A DNA stretch of 64,000 nt, taken from Tilletiopsis washingtonensis. Its lineage: Eukaryota; Basidiomycota; Exobasidiomycetes; Entylomatales. Within the stretch, counting starts at the first letter, position 1. Every line of letters starts with the position of its first letter. A program made the translations under genes and the position numbers. Positions 1 to 12,900 of the stretch are shown piece by piece. The notes under the pieces are model-generated. The model was not told the DNA's origin, made no database searches, and saw nothing but the letters and a program-made list of their open reading frames with translations. The stretch spans positions 134,777 through 198,776 of the forward strand of contig NW_020312016.1 in NCBI RefSeq assembly GCF_003144115.1. The letters run 5' to 3'.

Positions 1-108
1 TTCACACCTTCCCACACTAGCCACACTAGCCTGGATCACATCTCACTAGTCTGGATCACACCATCTTGCCACCAGCAAGATCAGGCCACCTTTGCCACCC
101 CTCTTGTC

Positions 109-117
109 TATATAAGG
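109..117 (+). promoter_or_regulatory. TATA-box-like element before the tandem repeat
   Basis: TATATAAGG lies just upstream of the CT-rich first repeat copy. A TATA box followed by a pyrimidine-rich stretch is a common fungal core-promoter layout. No intact gene follows, so it is either a relic promoter of a decayed element or chance. Confidence 0.3.
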
Positions 118-132
118 AGGCCCGCCAGAGCC

Positions 133-475
133 TCCCCTCCCCCCAGAATCATCAGATCATCATCTCCTCTCCTCTCCCCTGTCCTGCCTCCCCTTCTCCT
201 TCTCTCCTGCCTCTCCCTCCTGCTCTTGCCTTTGGTTCTCATACCACTGTGCATAGTCCCCCTTCTGAGTAGACTTGGCCTACCTCAGTGGCCCGGTCTC
301 ACATCCCCTCCCCCCAGAATCATCATATCATCATCCCTTCTCCTCTCCCCTGTCCTGCCTCCCCTTCTCCTTCTCTCCTGCCTCTCCCTCCTGCTCTTGC
401 CTTTGGTTCTCATACCACTGTGCATAGTCCCCCTTCTGAGTAGACTTGGCCTGACTCAGTGGCCCTGTCTCACAC
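133..475 (+). repeat. Tandem duplication, two copies of about 171 bp
   Basis: Two adjacent, nearly identical copies run from about 133-303 and 304-475. Each starts with a C-rich stretch and AGAATCATCA, continues through a long CT-rich tract, and ends with a TGAGTAGACTTGGCCT segment. The copies differ at only a few positions, so the duplication is younger than the general decay of the surrounding block. Confidence 0.85.
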
Positions 476-3400
476 TGCAGGCTGCAGCCTTGTCCAGCAG
501 CAGCAGAGGAGGGTCAACGTCAGGCGTGTTGACCCACTTGTCTGCACGCTTTGTAAAGCAGAAGAATTCAAGCATCTGGGCAAGCTCAATGAACTTGGAG
601 GACTTGTAGGTGCTGGCAGGCAGCATGTTGGAGCAGTTGGCAAGGTGAGGGTGGGGGAAGACAATGGATAGTGAGTAGATGGAGGCCGGGTTGGGTGTGA
701 TGAGGTTGCCATTCACACCTTGTCTGCGGCAGGTGCTGGGTGCTGGCATGCTGCTTTGCCCCCTGTATTGGCCATGGGCATGCTGCTTGGCCAGCAAGGT
801 AGTCAGCAGCGCTGGACAGCAGCCAGAGGCACTGTGACTCAGAAGGGTCTTGCACACTACAAGTCTCTACATGCTCCTCAGCCCAGGGTCTGTGCTGCCA
901 GCCATGTTCCTTGGCCACCGCTGGCAGATGCACAATGCCAATGCTGGCAGCCAGCGGCGCTGTGACCTGAGCAAGGTCTTGCGCAGTAAGACTTGAGCGC
1001 TTGCGCTCACCCTTGCTTGGGGCCGCAAGCCATCACAGGCGTGGTGAGGACCACCAGCCCTCCTTGACAAGGCACAGACGTGCCTCCAGCTTGATTGGCT
1101 TGTGCACCCAGGTGATCTGCTGCATGTTCTGCTTGAGAAACTCCACTGTGATTTACAGCGCCCCTTGCTGGTGCTGCACTTGCGCGCAGACCTGGGAGAC
1201 CTTCACTGCAAGCATCAACATAGTGCAGGAGTGTTGGGTGGTCAAGATAGACAGGAAAGGCACACAAGAAGGATGGACAGCAGGGGTAAGGGGGGCCAGG
1301 GGACAAAAGGATGGCAAGAAGGGTGCATGTGTATGGGAAAGCAACAGCTGGAGCTGGAGCTGTGTTAGAGGGAATAAGGCAGCTGAGACTCTCCCTGTCT
1401 GATCTACTGCATGCACTGCCCTCACTGTACTGCAGCCCTGCATTGGCTGAAGGCTCTGTCTCAGACAGACAACGAGGAGGAGCCTTTCTGCTGCACTGCA
1501 ATGGGCGCAGGCCGCAGCCAGGCTCTGCCTCAGGCAGACAACAAGGAAGAGCCTGCCTGCTGCAATGCAGAGGCTGGCCAGTTGTTGTTAATGCGCTAAG
1601 CTCTGCCTTAGCTCAGATGTATCACATGATCAATTCAGTGCTACTGAACAAAGCCACAGCTTGTGAAGTGTGTAAGGGCAGTGCCTGTGTGGACACTGAT
1701 CAGACAGGCTAGCTGCCTGCTGTTCTGGGAATAGATGCAGCAGGTCTGCAGGGCACAGGCTTCAGTGGTTGACCTGCCAGCATGCCAGCACTAAGAAGAA
1801 GTGCAATATATTCCAGTAAGACACACACATTGGCTCTTGAAGGGCCAATGGCCACTTACTGTTGTCATTGCACTCTGGCAGTGTGGATTGGAACAACCTC
1901 AGTGCAAGACTGCTGAGCCATGGTGCATGGCACACTGTGTGCCACTGCAGTACTGTGGCAATGGACAGACACAGGAAGCTTGGCAGTGCAGTGTACTGGA
2001 GACACTTATTGATGTTGAGGTCCAGCATGGCTCCACCAAGATTTGCATTGGCAGTGCACAGCACAGGCAGCCTGAGGCGCAGGTTGCAGACAACCAATTG
2101 CTGCATAGGCCTATGGTTCAGAGCCTGAAGACTGCAAAGTTGTCCAAAGTGGCAAAGAGATGCTCTTTGGCAACATCAAGAGGAAGATTTGAGATGACAA
2201 AAGGCAAGTACACACACAAAACATGTATGTTGCCTAGGCATGCAAGCTACTCCACATGCTTCAGGGCCACAGTCAAGTTACTGCAGCATTGCGCTTGCCA
2301 CTTCAGAATTTAAGGCAAATGCAGAGAATAAGACTCACAAAGCGCAATCCAGTGCAGATGGAGCAGGGCTACTTCATGGGGTCTCTCTCCTCTCAAAGGG
2401 TGTGGCGCAAGCTGCAGAGCAATTCCTCTGCCGCAGCCTGCCCAAATTCCCTGCTGCCAATGTGCTTGCCATCCTGCAGAAGCACTTGTCCCAGCCAGTG
2501 TTCTCCAGACTTTGTGCCTGCCAGTGCCAAGCTGGCTCTGAATGCCTGGCTTGCCCAGCTCCTGTGCAATGGGGGTGTGAGTGAGCTGCAGCTCTGCCAG
2601 AGCGCCTGCTAACCTGTTCAGGTGCAATCCTGCGCCAAGGCTGTGCCAAGACGGCCAAATTTGCCCTTAGCAGCAACATGTCCCTTGCAATGGACGCCAG
2701 GGCGCGTGCATTGCTCAAGGCTGCCAGCAACAGGCCCACCACCTGCTTGCGCTCAGCAAGGCAAGAGTGCAAGGAAGGCATGGAGATTGAAGAGGAGGAA
2801 GAGGGAGGAGAGGGGGCAATGCTTGCCTGCAGCGCTAGAAGGAACACGCGCGCAGAGAGCCAAGAAGACAAGGAGAGCAAGGACATTGAGGAGAGGGGGC
2901 AGGAAGAAGGGGAGGAGAGTGTTGCTGAGGGCTGCAACTTGCCTGCAAAGAGGACATAGGACAACAAAAACAAGGAGATTGAGGGAGAGTGAGAGGAGGA
3001 GGACAAGTGAGCAGGCATGGTTGGCCAAGGATCTGGTTGGAGGATTGGAGGTTGTTGAGTGAGTGAAGCATTTCTCTGAGGCGTACAGCGGCGTCAATAT
3101 GTGCAACAAAGCACTGCGTGCACAGTCCTGCTGTCAGAAGTTGGAAGCTGTCTGTGCTGGGAGGGCGTGTTTTCAGTGGAGCTGCTTGGCAAAACACTTC
3201 CTGTGCCATTGCGCTGCCGCATTGGCCTGCATTGCAGCCTCTTCCCAGGTGTCAGGGGCTGTGCTCCTGGAATCAATGGCAGAACAGCAGTGGATGTGGT
3301 GGCAGATGTTGCACTTGCTGCACCTGTGTGGGTTTGAGGTGTTGAGGTGCTTTGTGGTGTGGAGGTGTGAGAGGTAGGCAGCAGTCATGTGCTTGCTGTG

Positions 3401-5566
3401 CAGGAACCTCCACAGCGCATACGCGCCATGCAGGTCCTGCATGCGCCACACCTTGCGCCAGGCAATGGCAAACATGTCTAATAACCACATGTGCAGCATG
3501 CTACAACACATAAAGGCATTGCTCACTTAGGTTTTCAAGGCGCACAGCAGAAGGAGCAGCAGCTGCAGCTGTTCTTGCCAAAGCTCTGGGCTGTGCTTCT
3601 CGAGGCAAGCATTCTATGTGATTGCAGACACAATGGCAGCAAGACTTACCAGGCCACATATTGAGCGCGTCCTAAAGGGCAAGGACAGTGGTCCAGCACC
3701 AGTGTACAATAATTACAAGACCCACCTGCCAGATTGCAGCAACAGTGAGGGCAACACTATACAAGCGGGACATGGCGCTCTGTCTTTGTACCCCACTCTG
3801 GCAAGAAGGTTATGTGTTGCCACCCAATGCAAATGCACATGCTGCATGCTCTTTGTTGCAGGCGGCAGCACTGGAGCCGCAAGCTAAAGCATGCAGATGA
3901 ACATGAATTGCAAATGGTAGGAAGCAATAGAGTGCATGAAGATAGGGGACAGGCTCAGCTGGCAGCATCAACAACCAGGCTGCATGTGCCAAAGCTGTCC
4001 TTCTTCTTGCAGCCAATGGAGGTGTTCTTGTTGAAAACGCAAACATCTTGAGGTGGATGCTGCAGCTAAGCCTGCTTGGCGCAAGGTTGTAGACCTCAAG
4101 CTGCTACTGGCACAATAGGAGAGGCTGCATCAGAGTTGCACACAGGCAACTCTGAACAAGGTGCGCCACTTGACATGTGTGGAGGGTGTGGCAGACACAC
4201 TGACAAGCCAGAGCTGGGCATCCTGACTGGTGATGTAGGCTGAGAAGTGCGCCAGCAGGCATGCAAAAGGCATAAGGACACTTGTGTTGACAATGCAGAG
4301 GTGGACTCTGTCTTGGATGCAGCCTGCAGATAGAGCTCAGCATCAGCAACGTCAAGAAAATAGTGCAGCAGCAATGCTCTGGGGAGGAAAGCAGCAAGCT
4401 GCAACGTCTCATTTTGTCTTGGCTTCAGGCATTGCTTCACAGGCAGCCTTGCTCTTTTGCTTCTCTTGCAACCATTCCCCCTGCCCTCTGCAGCACTCAA
4501 CTGGACAAAGGCGGGGACAATTCCTGCCTTGTGCAGCTGCACACTGCCATTGCTGCGCTTCATCACAGGCATCTTGGCCATGTTAGAAGAGGGCATGGGT
4601 TGTGAGAGTGGTCAAGGAAGATGTGGGTGGTGGAGCAGCAAGAAAAAACACCATTTTGGGAGTGGCAAAAGAGTAGCAAGCCTTGGGTATCCCTTGTCTT
4701 ACAAGCAACAGCAGGATGGCCCGCTGTACTACAGAGATGATGCGTGCCTGTTGGAGTTGGCAACCAGTGGTGCCACACATACACACAACCTTCTGCTTCC
4801 CCTTGAAGCCAAGAGAAATGTGCAGCCCATGCTGCAGGCAGGGCTTCACTGCCAGGCAGGCGCTGCTGGGCTGCTTCTGCTTCTGCATGCTGTGCAGCTG
4901 CAGCAGCTGCAGGGTCTCTCTTGGGTGTGTGCACAATTGCTCTCTTCCCTCTGCACCACCACAACCTACCTTACCAACTCAGCCTTACTCACTCAACTTT
5001 ACCTAGCAAGACCATCCCTCATCCTGCAGAATGCTCTTGCAATCACCAACATTGGCATAGAGTGTAATCTTGGCAACATCTCTGCAACACCAGCCACAGC
5101 CATTTCAAAATCAAATTGGGCAGCAAGCAGATTCACCTGGCCTTGTTGATAATCCCAGCCTCTTGTCTGCCAGTACATCCCTAGTCTACTGGATGGCTTG
5201 CGCTTGCCTGCTGTGAATTGCTCTGAGGGGCTGCGCTGGAAGCGCGCAAAAGCAAGTGCAGGGTCAGTGTTGCCATCATGCCCCACCAATGCTGACCTTT
5301 GTTGCCTTGCAGATTGTGCCTCTGCACATCAGCAATTGTGAGCGTTTTGCGCGCAAGGTCCCCACCAACCACCTTGCTTTTGCGTGCAACCTTGAACTTG
5401 ACTGTGAAGGCGCCAAAAGCAAAAGAGCAAGCTCCGTCTACTCGAGGAGAGCGTGAGAACAGCGAGATGCGCACGGACGGGCGCGCGCCTCGCACTCCGC
5501 CTCCCGCGCCTGCAGCGCCTGCCTTCCGACCACGTCCCCCCTCTTGACTTCCCGCCGGCCGCCGTC

Positions 5567-8500
5567 ATGTACTGGCCGACGGGCGTCGCCAAGCGCCTGC
5601 ACCTCACGCCCGGCCTCGGCGTGCCCGATGCGGCACATGCCGCCGCAGCGGATGGCGCTGCCCCACCACCCGCCGCGGAGCCGCTGCTGGCGCTGGCTGC
5701 GTTGCCGGACCGCCGCCGCTTCGCCACCCTCACACGCTCCGTGCTCAGCGTCTGGTCCACACGGCCGCCGCGCCAGCTGGCCGCGCTGCGCCGCACGCCG
5801 CGCAGTGCCGAGCAGTACGGCGAGAATGTTGCGCTGGCGTGGCGCGCCGACGGCCACGCCGTCTGTGTCGTGGTGAGTGGGCGCGACAGACTGCAGCCTG
5901 TTGCACACAGCTCACCCTCTTGCAGACGTCCACGTCCTACCTGCTGCTCTTCCTCGTCGCGCCGCTACCCTCGCCGCACTCGTATGTGCCCGCCTCGGGG
6001 TCCGGCTCGCGCGCCACGAGCGGCGAGCCCTATGCGCCGAACCTGCCGACGCTGCGGGCCAGCTTTGCCGCGGCGGCGGGCGAGCACGGCGCTGAGCTGC
6101 GTGGTGGTGTGGAGGGGCGCGAGGAGGGTGTTGAGATCGTGTTTCGCCTCGTGCTGCGCGTTGATGCTGGCGTCGGCAGGTGAGCTTCTGCGACGTCGCG
6201 CGTGTATTGGCAGAAGCCGACCTTGCGCCCTCAGTGTCTCCTCCAGTGCGACACATTTGCTGCTCGGCACAGTGTCGCCGCCCGCGATGCAGTGCATCCC
6301 CTGGCCGCCAGACGACCCAGAAGAGGCACCGCCAGAAGGTCCGGCCGGCCAGCCGCGCACGAGCATCCTCGCGCGCCTGGACTGGCTCGTGCGGCCACCC
6401 GCCGACGGGCAGCAGGCGGAAGTGCCGCACATCGTGTCGCAATGCTCCGCGCACGCGCCAGACTGCTACTTCTGGCTCGCATTCGATGGCCGGGCGTATC
6501 AGAGCACTGTGACCTTCGACACACGTGTGAGTGCAGCATCCGTCCTGTGCCCAACCCATGCTCATAGCGCAGCGCAGGCATCGATTTGGCGCGGCCGCTG
6601 CTTCCACGGTGCGCCAAGGCGGCGGCGCGCCTCGCACGCAAGCCGGCATAGTGGAGGACCGGGCGACTCGCCTCTCAAGGTGGATGACGCTGCGTTTGAC
6701 GCGCACAACCGCGGCCTGACTGAAGCGACGGACACGGACGAGCTTGACGAGCCGCCGATACCCGGCATGCTGCCCGATGACTTGCGCGGCACGGCGCTCG
6801 GCATCAATCCCGTCTTCTCGCTCGCAGCCGTTGGCCTCGCTTCTGGTCGCATCGCAGTCTACACCTACGCCGCCGGGCGCTCCCGCCCCTCGCACACGCT
6901 CGACCTGCGCGAGGCCCTGCGCAGCACGGCCAGCTATCTGCGCACGGGCGAGGTCAAGGCCGTGGCGTGGAGCGACGACGGCTATGCGCTGGCCGTGGCG
7001 TGGGAGCGCGGATGGAGCGTGTGGAGCACGTACGGCAAGCTCATGTGCAGCAGCCTGACGGAAGGCTGGGACCTGGCCTCGCCCGGCTTCTCCGACCTCT
7101 TCATGCACGGCGCAGCGGCGGCGTTTTGGGTGCCAGGCAACACCGAGCTGTTCCTGCTGCATATTCCCGCGGACGACGCCGTGTCGACCGACCAGCAGCT
7201 CTTCGCCATTTCCTTTGCCAAGAGCGCAGTGGCCGGGCAGCACTCGCCCGACAATACGCGCTACGCCTTTGTGCAGCTCGACGACGCCGTGCTCGTCTAT
7301 CGCGGCAGTGACCAGCCCGACATGAGCGTCATCAACCCCGAGTCCGACGTCTGGCACCACATCAAGATTCCGCAGCCCTACATCGCCGCCAACTGGCCGA
7401 TCCGGTATGCCTGCATCAGCGCCGACGGCCGCCTCATCGCCGTCGCCGGCCGCCGAGGGCTGGCGCACTTCAGCAGCCTCTCCGGCCGCTGGAAGTGCTT
7501 CGCGTCGCGCAGCGAGGAGCAGTCCTTTGCCGTGCGCGGCGGCCTGCAGTGGTACCAGCATGTGCTCATTGCTGCATGCTCGTCGGGCGGGCGGCCAGAG
7601 CTGCGCCTCTACTCGCGCGACGCCGAGCTCGACGAGCGCAACGTGCTGCACCGCGAGGAGCTGCCGTCGCCGGTGGTGCTCACGAGCCTGTTCGACAACT
7701 CGCTGCTCGTCTACACGCAGGACAACACGCTCTACCACTTCCTCATCGACACTACAATCGACGCGATCCGCCTGAATCTATGCGGCAGCATCACGTTCGA
7801 AGGCGTCGTCGCCGAGCCTGGGCGCGTACGCGGCATGAGCTGGATGATCCCTCCGACGCACCAGCGTGAGTCCTGCAGCTGGGAGGTTCCGTGCCATGCT
7901 GACAGCTATCGCAGAGCTCGGCGATCCGATGGACGACCTCACTGTCGCGACCGTGATCTTCCTCACCGACGGCAAGCTCGTGCTGCTGCGTCCGCGCAAG
8001 GTGGGTTCGACGTCGGAGCAAGCAGTCCGCGTGCTCACACCCCAGCAGGCCGGCGAAGACCTCGAGGAGGTCGCCTACGACATGCAGATCCTCGGCGACC
8101 ACATCGAGTACTTCTGGACGCATCTGTCGGGCATCGGCACGCTCGAGAACTCGCTGTGGGGCTACGACGGGCAGGGCATCAAGCTTTGGCTCGATGCGCT
8201 GACCATCGAGCGTGCTGAGCGACTTGATGAGGAGGAGGACGAGGACGCGCCCGAGTACAAGACGATCGAGGAGAGCGTATCGATGCCGCTGGACTTCTAT
8301 CCGCTCTGTGAGCCTGCCGATGTGCATTGCATGACTTTTGCTCACAGCCTCTCTCCAGGCGTGCTCATCGAGAAGGGCATCGTCATTGGCGTTGACCCGG
8401 AGGTCTCGCTGCGGCGCACGCTCGACTTTGCCATCTTCCGCAGCAGCACAAATGTACGTGCTGCGTGCGTGTGCATGTCACTCGGGCTGACGGTTCGCAC

Positions 8501-9702
8501 AGACCCACCTCTTCCTGCAGCATGTGCTCCGGTGCTACCTTGAGCGCGAGCTGCTGACCGAGGCCGTGCTGTTCGCAAGCCACTACCAGAGCCTCGTGTA
8601 CTTCGCGCATGCGCTCGAGATCTTGCTGCACGCAGTGCTAGAGGACGAGGCCGATGCGCTGCTGGACGCAGGCGACGAGAGCATGGCCGATGCAAGCAAC
8701 GGCGACCTGCCCAGCAGCAGTAGCGCAAATACGCTCTTGTTGCACGGCGACTCCACCGGCATGACTCCGTCTGGCAGCCAGGGCAGCGCGTCGCTGCAGC
8801 AGCTCGCAGACGGCAGCTTCGCGTCCAACGGCGACATCACGACGAACGGCGCAGCGAAGCCCATGCTTCCGCTCGTCGTCGCCTTTCTCGACCACTTCGA
8901 CGACGCGCTTGACGTTGTAGTCGGCTGCGCGCGCAAGACGGAAGTCGTGCGGTGGAGCTACCTCTTCGACGCCGTCGGCGAGCCGCGCGAGCTGTTCGAG
9001 CGCTGCATCGCCAGCGGCCACCTCAAGACTGCCGGCTCGTACCTGCTCGTGCTGCACAATCTCGAGCCGCTGGAAGAGAGCACGGCACAAGCGGTGCGCC
9101 TGCTCAAGCTGGCCGCAGAAGAGGAGAACTGGTCGCTCTGTCGGGATCTGCTGCGCTTCACGCGCAGCATCGACGAGGACGGCTCGGCGCTGCGGCATGC
9201 CCTGCACGAGACGGGTCTGCTGCAAGATGCGTCGCTCGCGCCAACGCCTTCCCTCGGCCGGTCTGGCCGGTCGAGTCCGCGCCCCAGCGGGCTCGCGCCT
9301 CCCGCACCTCCGCCGACGCTGGCGCGAAGCACCTCGGCGCCGACGGTCCTCGACACGAGCCTCATCGAAGAGGAGGAGCCGCTGTCGCCCACGATCCCGC
9401 AGGTCGCGCTCCCACACCCCGGTCTGCAGCGAGCCGTCTCGCTCTTCGGCACGCCGGCTTCGGGGCCACCAGTGCCGCAGGTCAGCGTCAATGGGCGCGT
9501 GATGCCCTCCGCCCCCTCGCGGCGCATCTCGACTGGCAGTCCGGGCGCCGGCAGGATCTTCCCGCGCAGTCCCTCGGCCGGCCTGGGCATGAGCCTCAGC
9601 CGCGTGGGCCTGCGCTCGACGGAGCGCCTGTGGGAGAGCGGCGCGTCCGCAGCGCGGCCACGCGGCATGCAGGCGCCTCTGCCGCCAGCGCCGCCAGAGT
9701 GA
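5567..9702 (+). CDS. RIC1: RIC1, subunit of the Ric1-Rgp1 Rab6/Ypt6 guanine nucleotide exchange factor
   Basis: Seven exons read by eye: 5567-5872, 5926-6179, 6235-6526, 6578-7865, 7915-8307, 8359-8453 and 8503-9702, giving about 1,275 residues, within the family range. The protein opens with MYWPTG, typical of RIC1, followed by a beta-propeller-like region with a G-R-I-A-V-Y-T strand near residue 400. The RIC1 domain follows around residues 845-1050, with the stretch LERELLTEAVLFASHYQSLV. After about residue 1100 the tail is Ser/Pro-rich and probably disordered. In yeast and animals Ric1 pairs with Rgp1 on the Golgi and activates Ypt6/Rab6 for endosome-to-Golgi traffic. The second intron could alternatively end at 6213, adding seven residues in frame. 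The start is the first ATG of the conserved N-terminus. The gene is convergent with SPF1. Confidence 0.87.
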
Positions 9703-9918
9703 CCCTTGCAATCGCATGATGAAACGCACGCAAGCCTTGCCTGAGCAGCAGGCTCCAGAAGGATGTGCAGCGCAGCGATGCAGACGGCGAATTTGGTGGA
9801 GACCCGAGGTAAGGGATACGTACGTCTGCGCTGAGGCCATCCCTCCCCCTGTTGCGCACGCCTGAAACAAGTAACATACGCATCCGATCTATTTTTGGAG
9901 ACTCTTGAGCCGCTGCCT

Positions 9919-12900
9919 TTACTGCGCCTTCTTTGCGATCTCGGACAGCTGCTCGAGGTTACCGGCAAGCGCGCGCCGGCGCTGCTCGCGCCGTTCGCTG
10001 CCCTTGGTGATGAGGCTGCCGAGCTTCTGCCGCGCGAAGATGAATTTGGTTACGTTCTCGATGACCTGGCAGCCAACGTACTGCAGAGGGCAGCGGTCAG
10101 CACGCGTTAGTGTACGGCTGCGGGGCGGGCACTCACGTCGATGACCATCGCGCCCAGGAGGTGCTTCTTGAAGTCGCCCGGGATCTTGATGAGCTGCAGC
10201 CACGAGTTGAGCTCCGGCACAAACTCGGTGGCGCCGGCTGAGGCGTGAGGAGTCGTCAGTGAGCAGCTCGCACGCCTCGGCACGCTTGACCCACCGAAGG
10301 CGACGCCAAAGGCGCCGACGAGCGAGTAGTACATCGTTGGGTTGGCCGACAGCTTCTCGCGCCACGGCTCGCCGACGAAGCTGTGAAGGACGAAGTCAGC
10401 AGGCGCGCAAAGCCAGAGACGGAGCAGCGCAACTCACTTGGCGTGAACAGTCGAGACTGAGGTGCGTGAGTCGTGAGCAAAGCGAAGAGCGGCGCAGGAG
10501 CAGACGCGACGCACCCTGTTGGCTGAGGCCGATCAGGAAGACTGCCGTGTTGAGGAGCGACGGGTTGAACTTGGCTGTGAGGGAGCGACGGTCAGACGAT
10601 AGACGCTTCGCTGAACAAGCCGCACGACTCACCCTCGAGGTCGATGACCTTCTCGGGCTCCTCAAACACCGGAACAAGGTTCGTGATGTAGCGCATCGAC
10701 GCAATGTGCAGGGCGAATTGGCCGAGGATCGAGAGGAGCATGTACCAGTCGAGGATGCTCGCGAGCGGGCGCTGCTTCGACAGCTGCTCGCGCGGCGTGG
10801 CGCGCGACAGCATCAGGAAGCACACGCTCATGAGCATGCCGCTGATCGTAACCTGCAGAGAAGACGTCAGTACCACGCGCAGCACATCGCGCGTCCGCAC
10901 CCACCTGGTAGTCGCCGTACTTGATGCCGTCGAGGTACATGACCGAGAGCGAGTAGGCCTGGATGAGGCAGTTGAGGCCGAGGATCTTGTACTGCTGCAC
11001 CATGGCGACGAGACTGCAGCGGCCCTGCCGGATGATGTGCGTCACGGCCGCGAGGTTGGTGAGCTTCGAGGTGAAGGGCGCGGCAACGGAGGCGTCGCCA
11101 AGCTTGATCTGCGGCGGGCCATCCTCCATGTCCATGTCGGCCATCTGGCTCGTGATGCTCGAGAGGTCGAACTTCGCCGTCGGATTGTTGACGCGCTGCT
11201 GCTGCATCTTGCCCAGCGCCTCGTCGCGGGCCTTCTCGAGCTCCGGGTAGAGCGTCTTGAGCGCGGCAGGCACCGGCGGCGGCGGCTGATTGAAGCGCGC
11301 CGTGAGCTTGAGCTGCTGCTCGTACACCTTCTTCATGCGCTCGTTGCGCTGGTGCTCGGCAATCTTCTGCAGGTCCTCGGGCGTGCCGTCGAGCAGCGCC
11401 ACGCCGATGTTCGCAGCCTTGAGCGCGCCCACGTCGTTGGTGCCGTCGCCGGCCATGAGCGTGATGTAGCCGAGGCTCTTGAGCGTGTTGAGAATGAGCT
11501 CCTTCTGCGACGGGCTGACACGCGCGTAGACCCAGGTGTTCTGCACCAGCACCTTCCAGGCGTCGCGCGTGGCGTACTGCTTCAGCGCGGCGCCCGTCAT
11601 GCAGACGTCGTACGTGTCGAAGAGCGACTCGTCGATCGGCTCCGAGGCGTCGACGGGGATGATCTTCGACTCGTCGACCGTGCGCCAGGCAAGTTGCGAT
11701 TCGTGCGTGGCGCCCTCGCGCGTGTCGAGGATGAGTGTCTCGCGGTCGACGATCTCGACCTCGCCGGCGACGTGGATGGCAGTAAGCGGGTTGTCGCCGG
11801 TGATCATGATGCAGCGGTGCGAGGAGTCGTTGAGCTGCTTGATCGTCACGACGGCGTCGGGCTTCAGCGGGCAGTGGAAGATGAGGAAGCCAGCAAACTC
11901 GAGCTGCGCCTCGACCTGGTCGCGCGAGAGTGCGTTGATGGCGTCGACGGAGCCGACGCCCTCGAGGTAGCGGTAGCCCAGCGCCAGCACGCGGCTGCCG
12001 CGGCGCGTGAAGCCCTTGTACGTCTCGTCGTAGCCGGCGGGCACGTTGCGGTACATGGAGCGCAGCGTCTCGGGCGCGCCCTTGACACTGGCAAACGTGC
12101 GGCGGCTGCCGTTGTGCTCAGTGACGAAGCTGACAGTCGACATGCGCTTGAGCGCCGACGAGAATTGGAAGCGGCGGCGCACGTTGACCGAGGCCTTCAG
12201 ACGCGACTCCTTGATGTCCTGGGGCGCGAGCACGTCGCCCTTGTTGAGCTTCCATGCGAGCGCGTCGAGCGTCGTCTTCTCCATCGGGTCGCCGACGACG
12301 CCATCGTCGAGCAGCACAAGCGCGTGCGCAGTGGCGAGCGTGAGCGTCGTCTCGCGGTCCGTGTCCTTGAGCAGCACGAGGTCCGAGGGCTTCTGCGCGC
12401 CGACCTGCGCCACGCCCTGCACCTCGAGGTTCTCGCCCGTAATCGTGCCCGTCTTGTCGAAGCAGCACACATCGACGCGGCCGGCGTACGGGATGCGGAA
12501 CGGCTCGGTGCAGAAGATGGCGTGCTTGGCGAGCGCCATGAGCGACGTGTTGACAGCCATCGAGAGCTCCATCGGCAGCTCCGGCGGCACGACGGACGTG
12601 ATGATCATGACGCAGTCAAGAAGCAGCTTGCCCTTCGGGCGGCCCATCTCGTTGCCGCGCACCCACACGTACCAGCTCGCGGCGATGGCGAAGATGAGCA
12701 GGAAGCCGATGAAGAGGAACGCCTCGAGGTTGTTGGCCGTGACGCGGCCCTCGTTGGTGAAGACCATGAGGCGGATCAGCTGGCCCTGGCTCGTGCCGAA
12801 GCCGGTGCGCAAGACGACGGCAGCAGCGCCGCCGTCGGGCGTCTTCAGCTGGCCCTTGACGGGCGCCGCACCCTCGGCGCTGCCGGCAGCCGTGGTCTGC

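Larger units (their letters stand above)
1..5430. repeat. CpG-poor, gene-poor block, probably decayed repeat DNA
   Basis: No reading frame here shows a recognisable domain. CpG is visibly scarce compared with the rest of the window, while TG/CA words (TGCA, GCAG, TGCC) dominate. The CpGs that remain often sit inside GCGC. This is what methylation-driven C-to-T decay or a RIP-like process leaves in old repeats. Short frames with Cys/His pairs occur (for example on the minus strand near 3.2-3.5 kb and 4.6-4.9 kb) but are too eroded to assign to a transposon family. The block ends abruptly about 130 bp before the RIC1 start codon. It could instead be a gene-free spacer of different composition. 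The decay reading is an inference. Confidence 0.55.

Noticed and set aside
3173-3526. Minus-strand Cys/His pairs considered as a transposase zinc motif
   Set aside because: Spacing fits no family I can name and the surrounding frame is eroded; listed only as decayed repeat DNA.
5912-7738. 608-codon open frame on the minus strand
   Set aside because: Antisense shadow of RIC1 caused by high GC at third positions; no domain.
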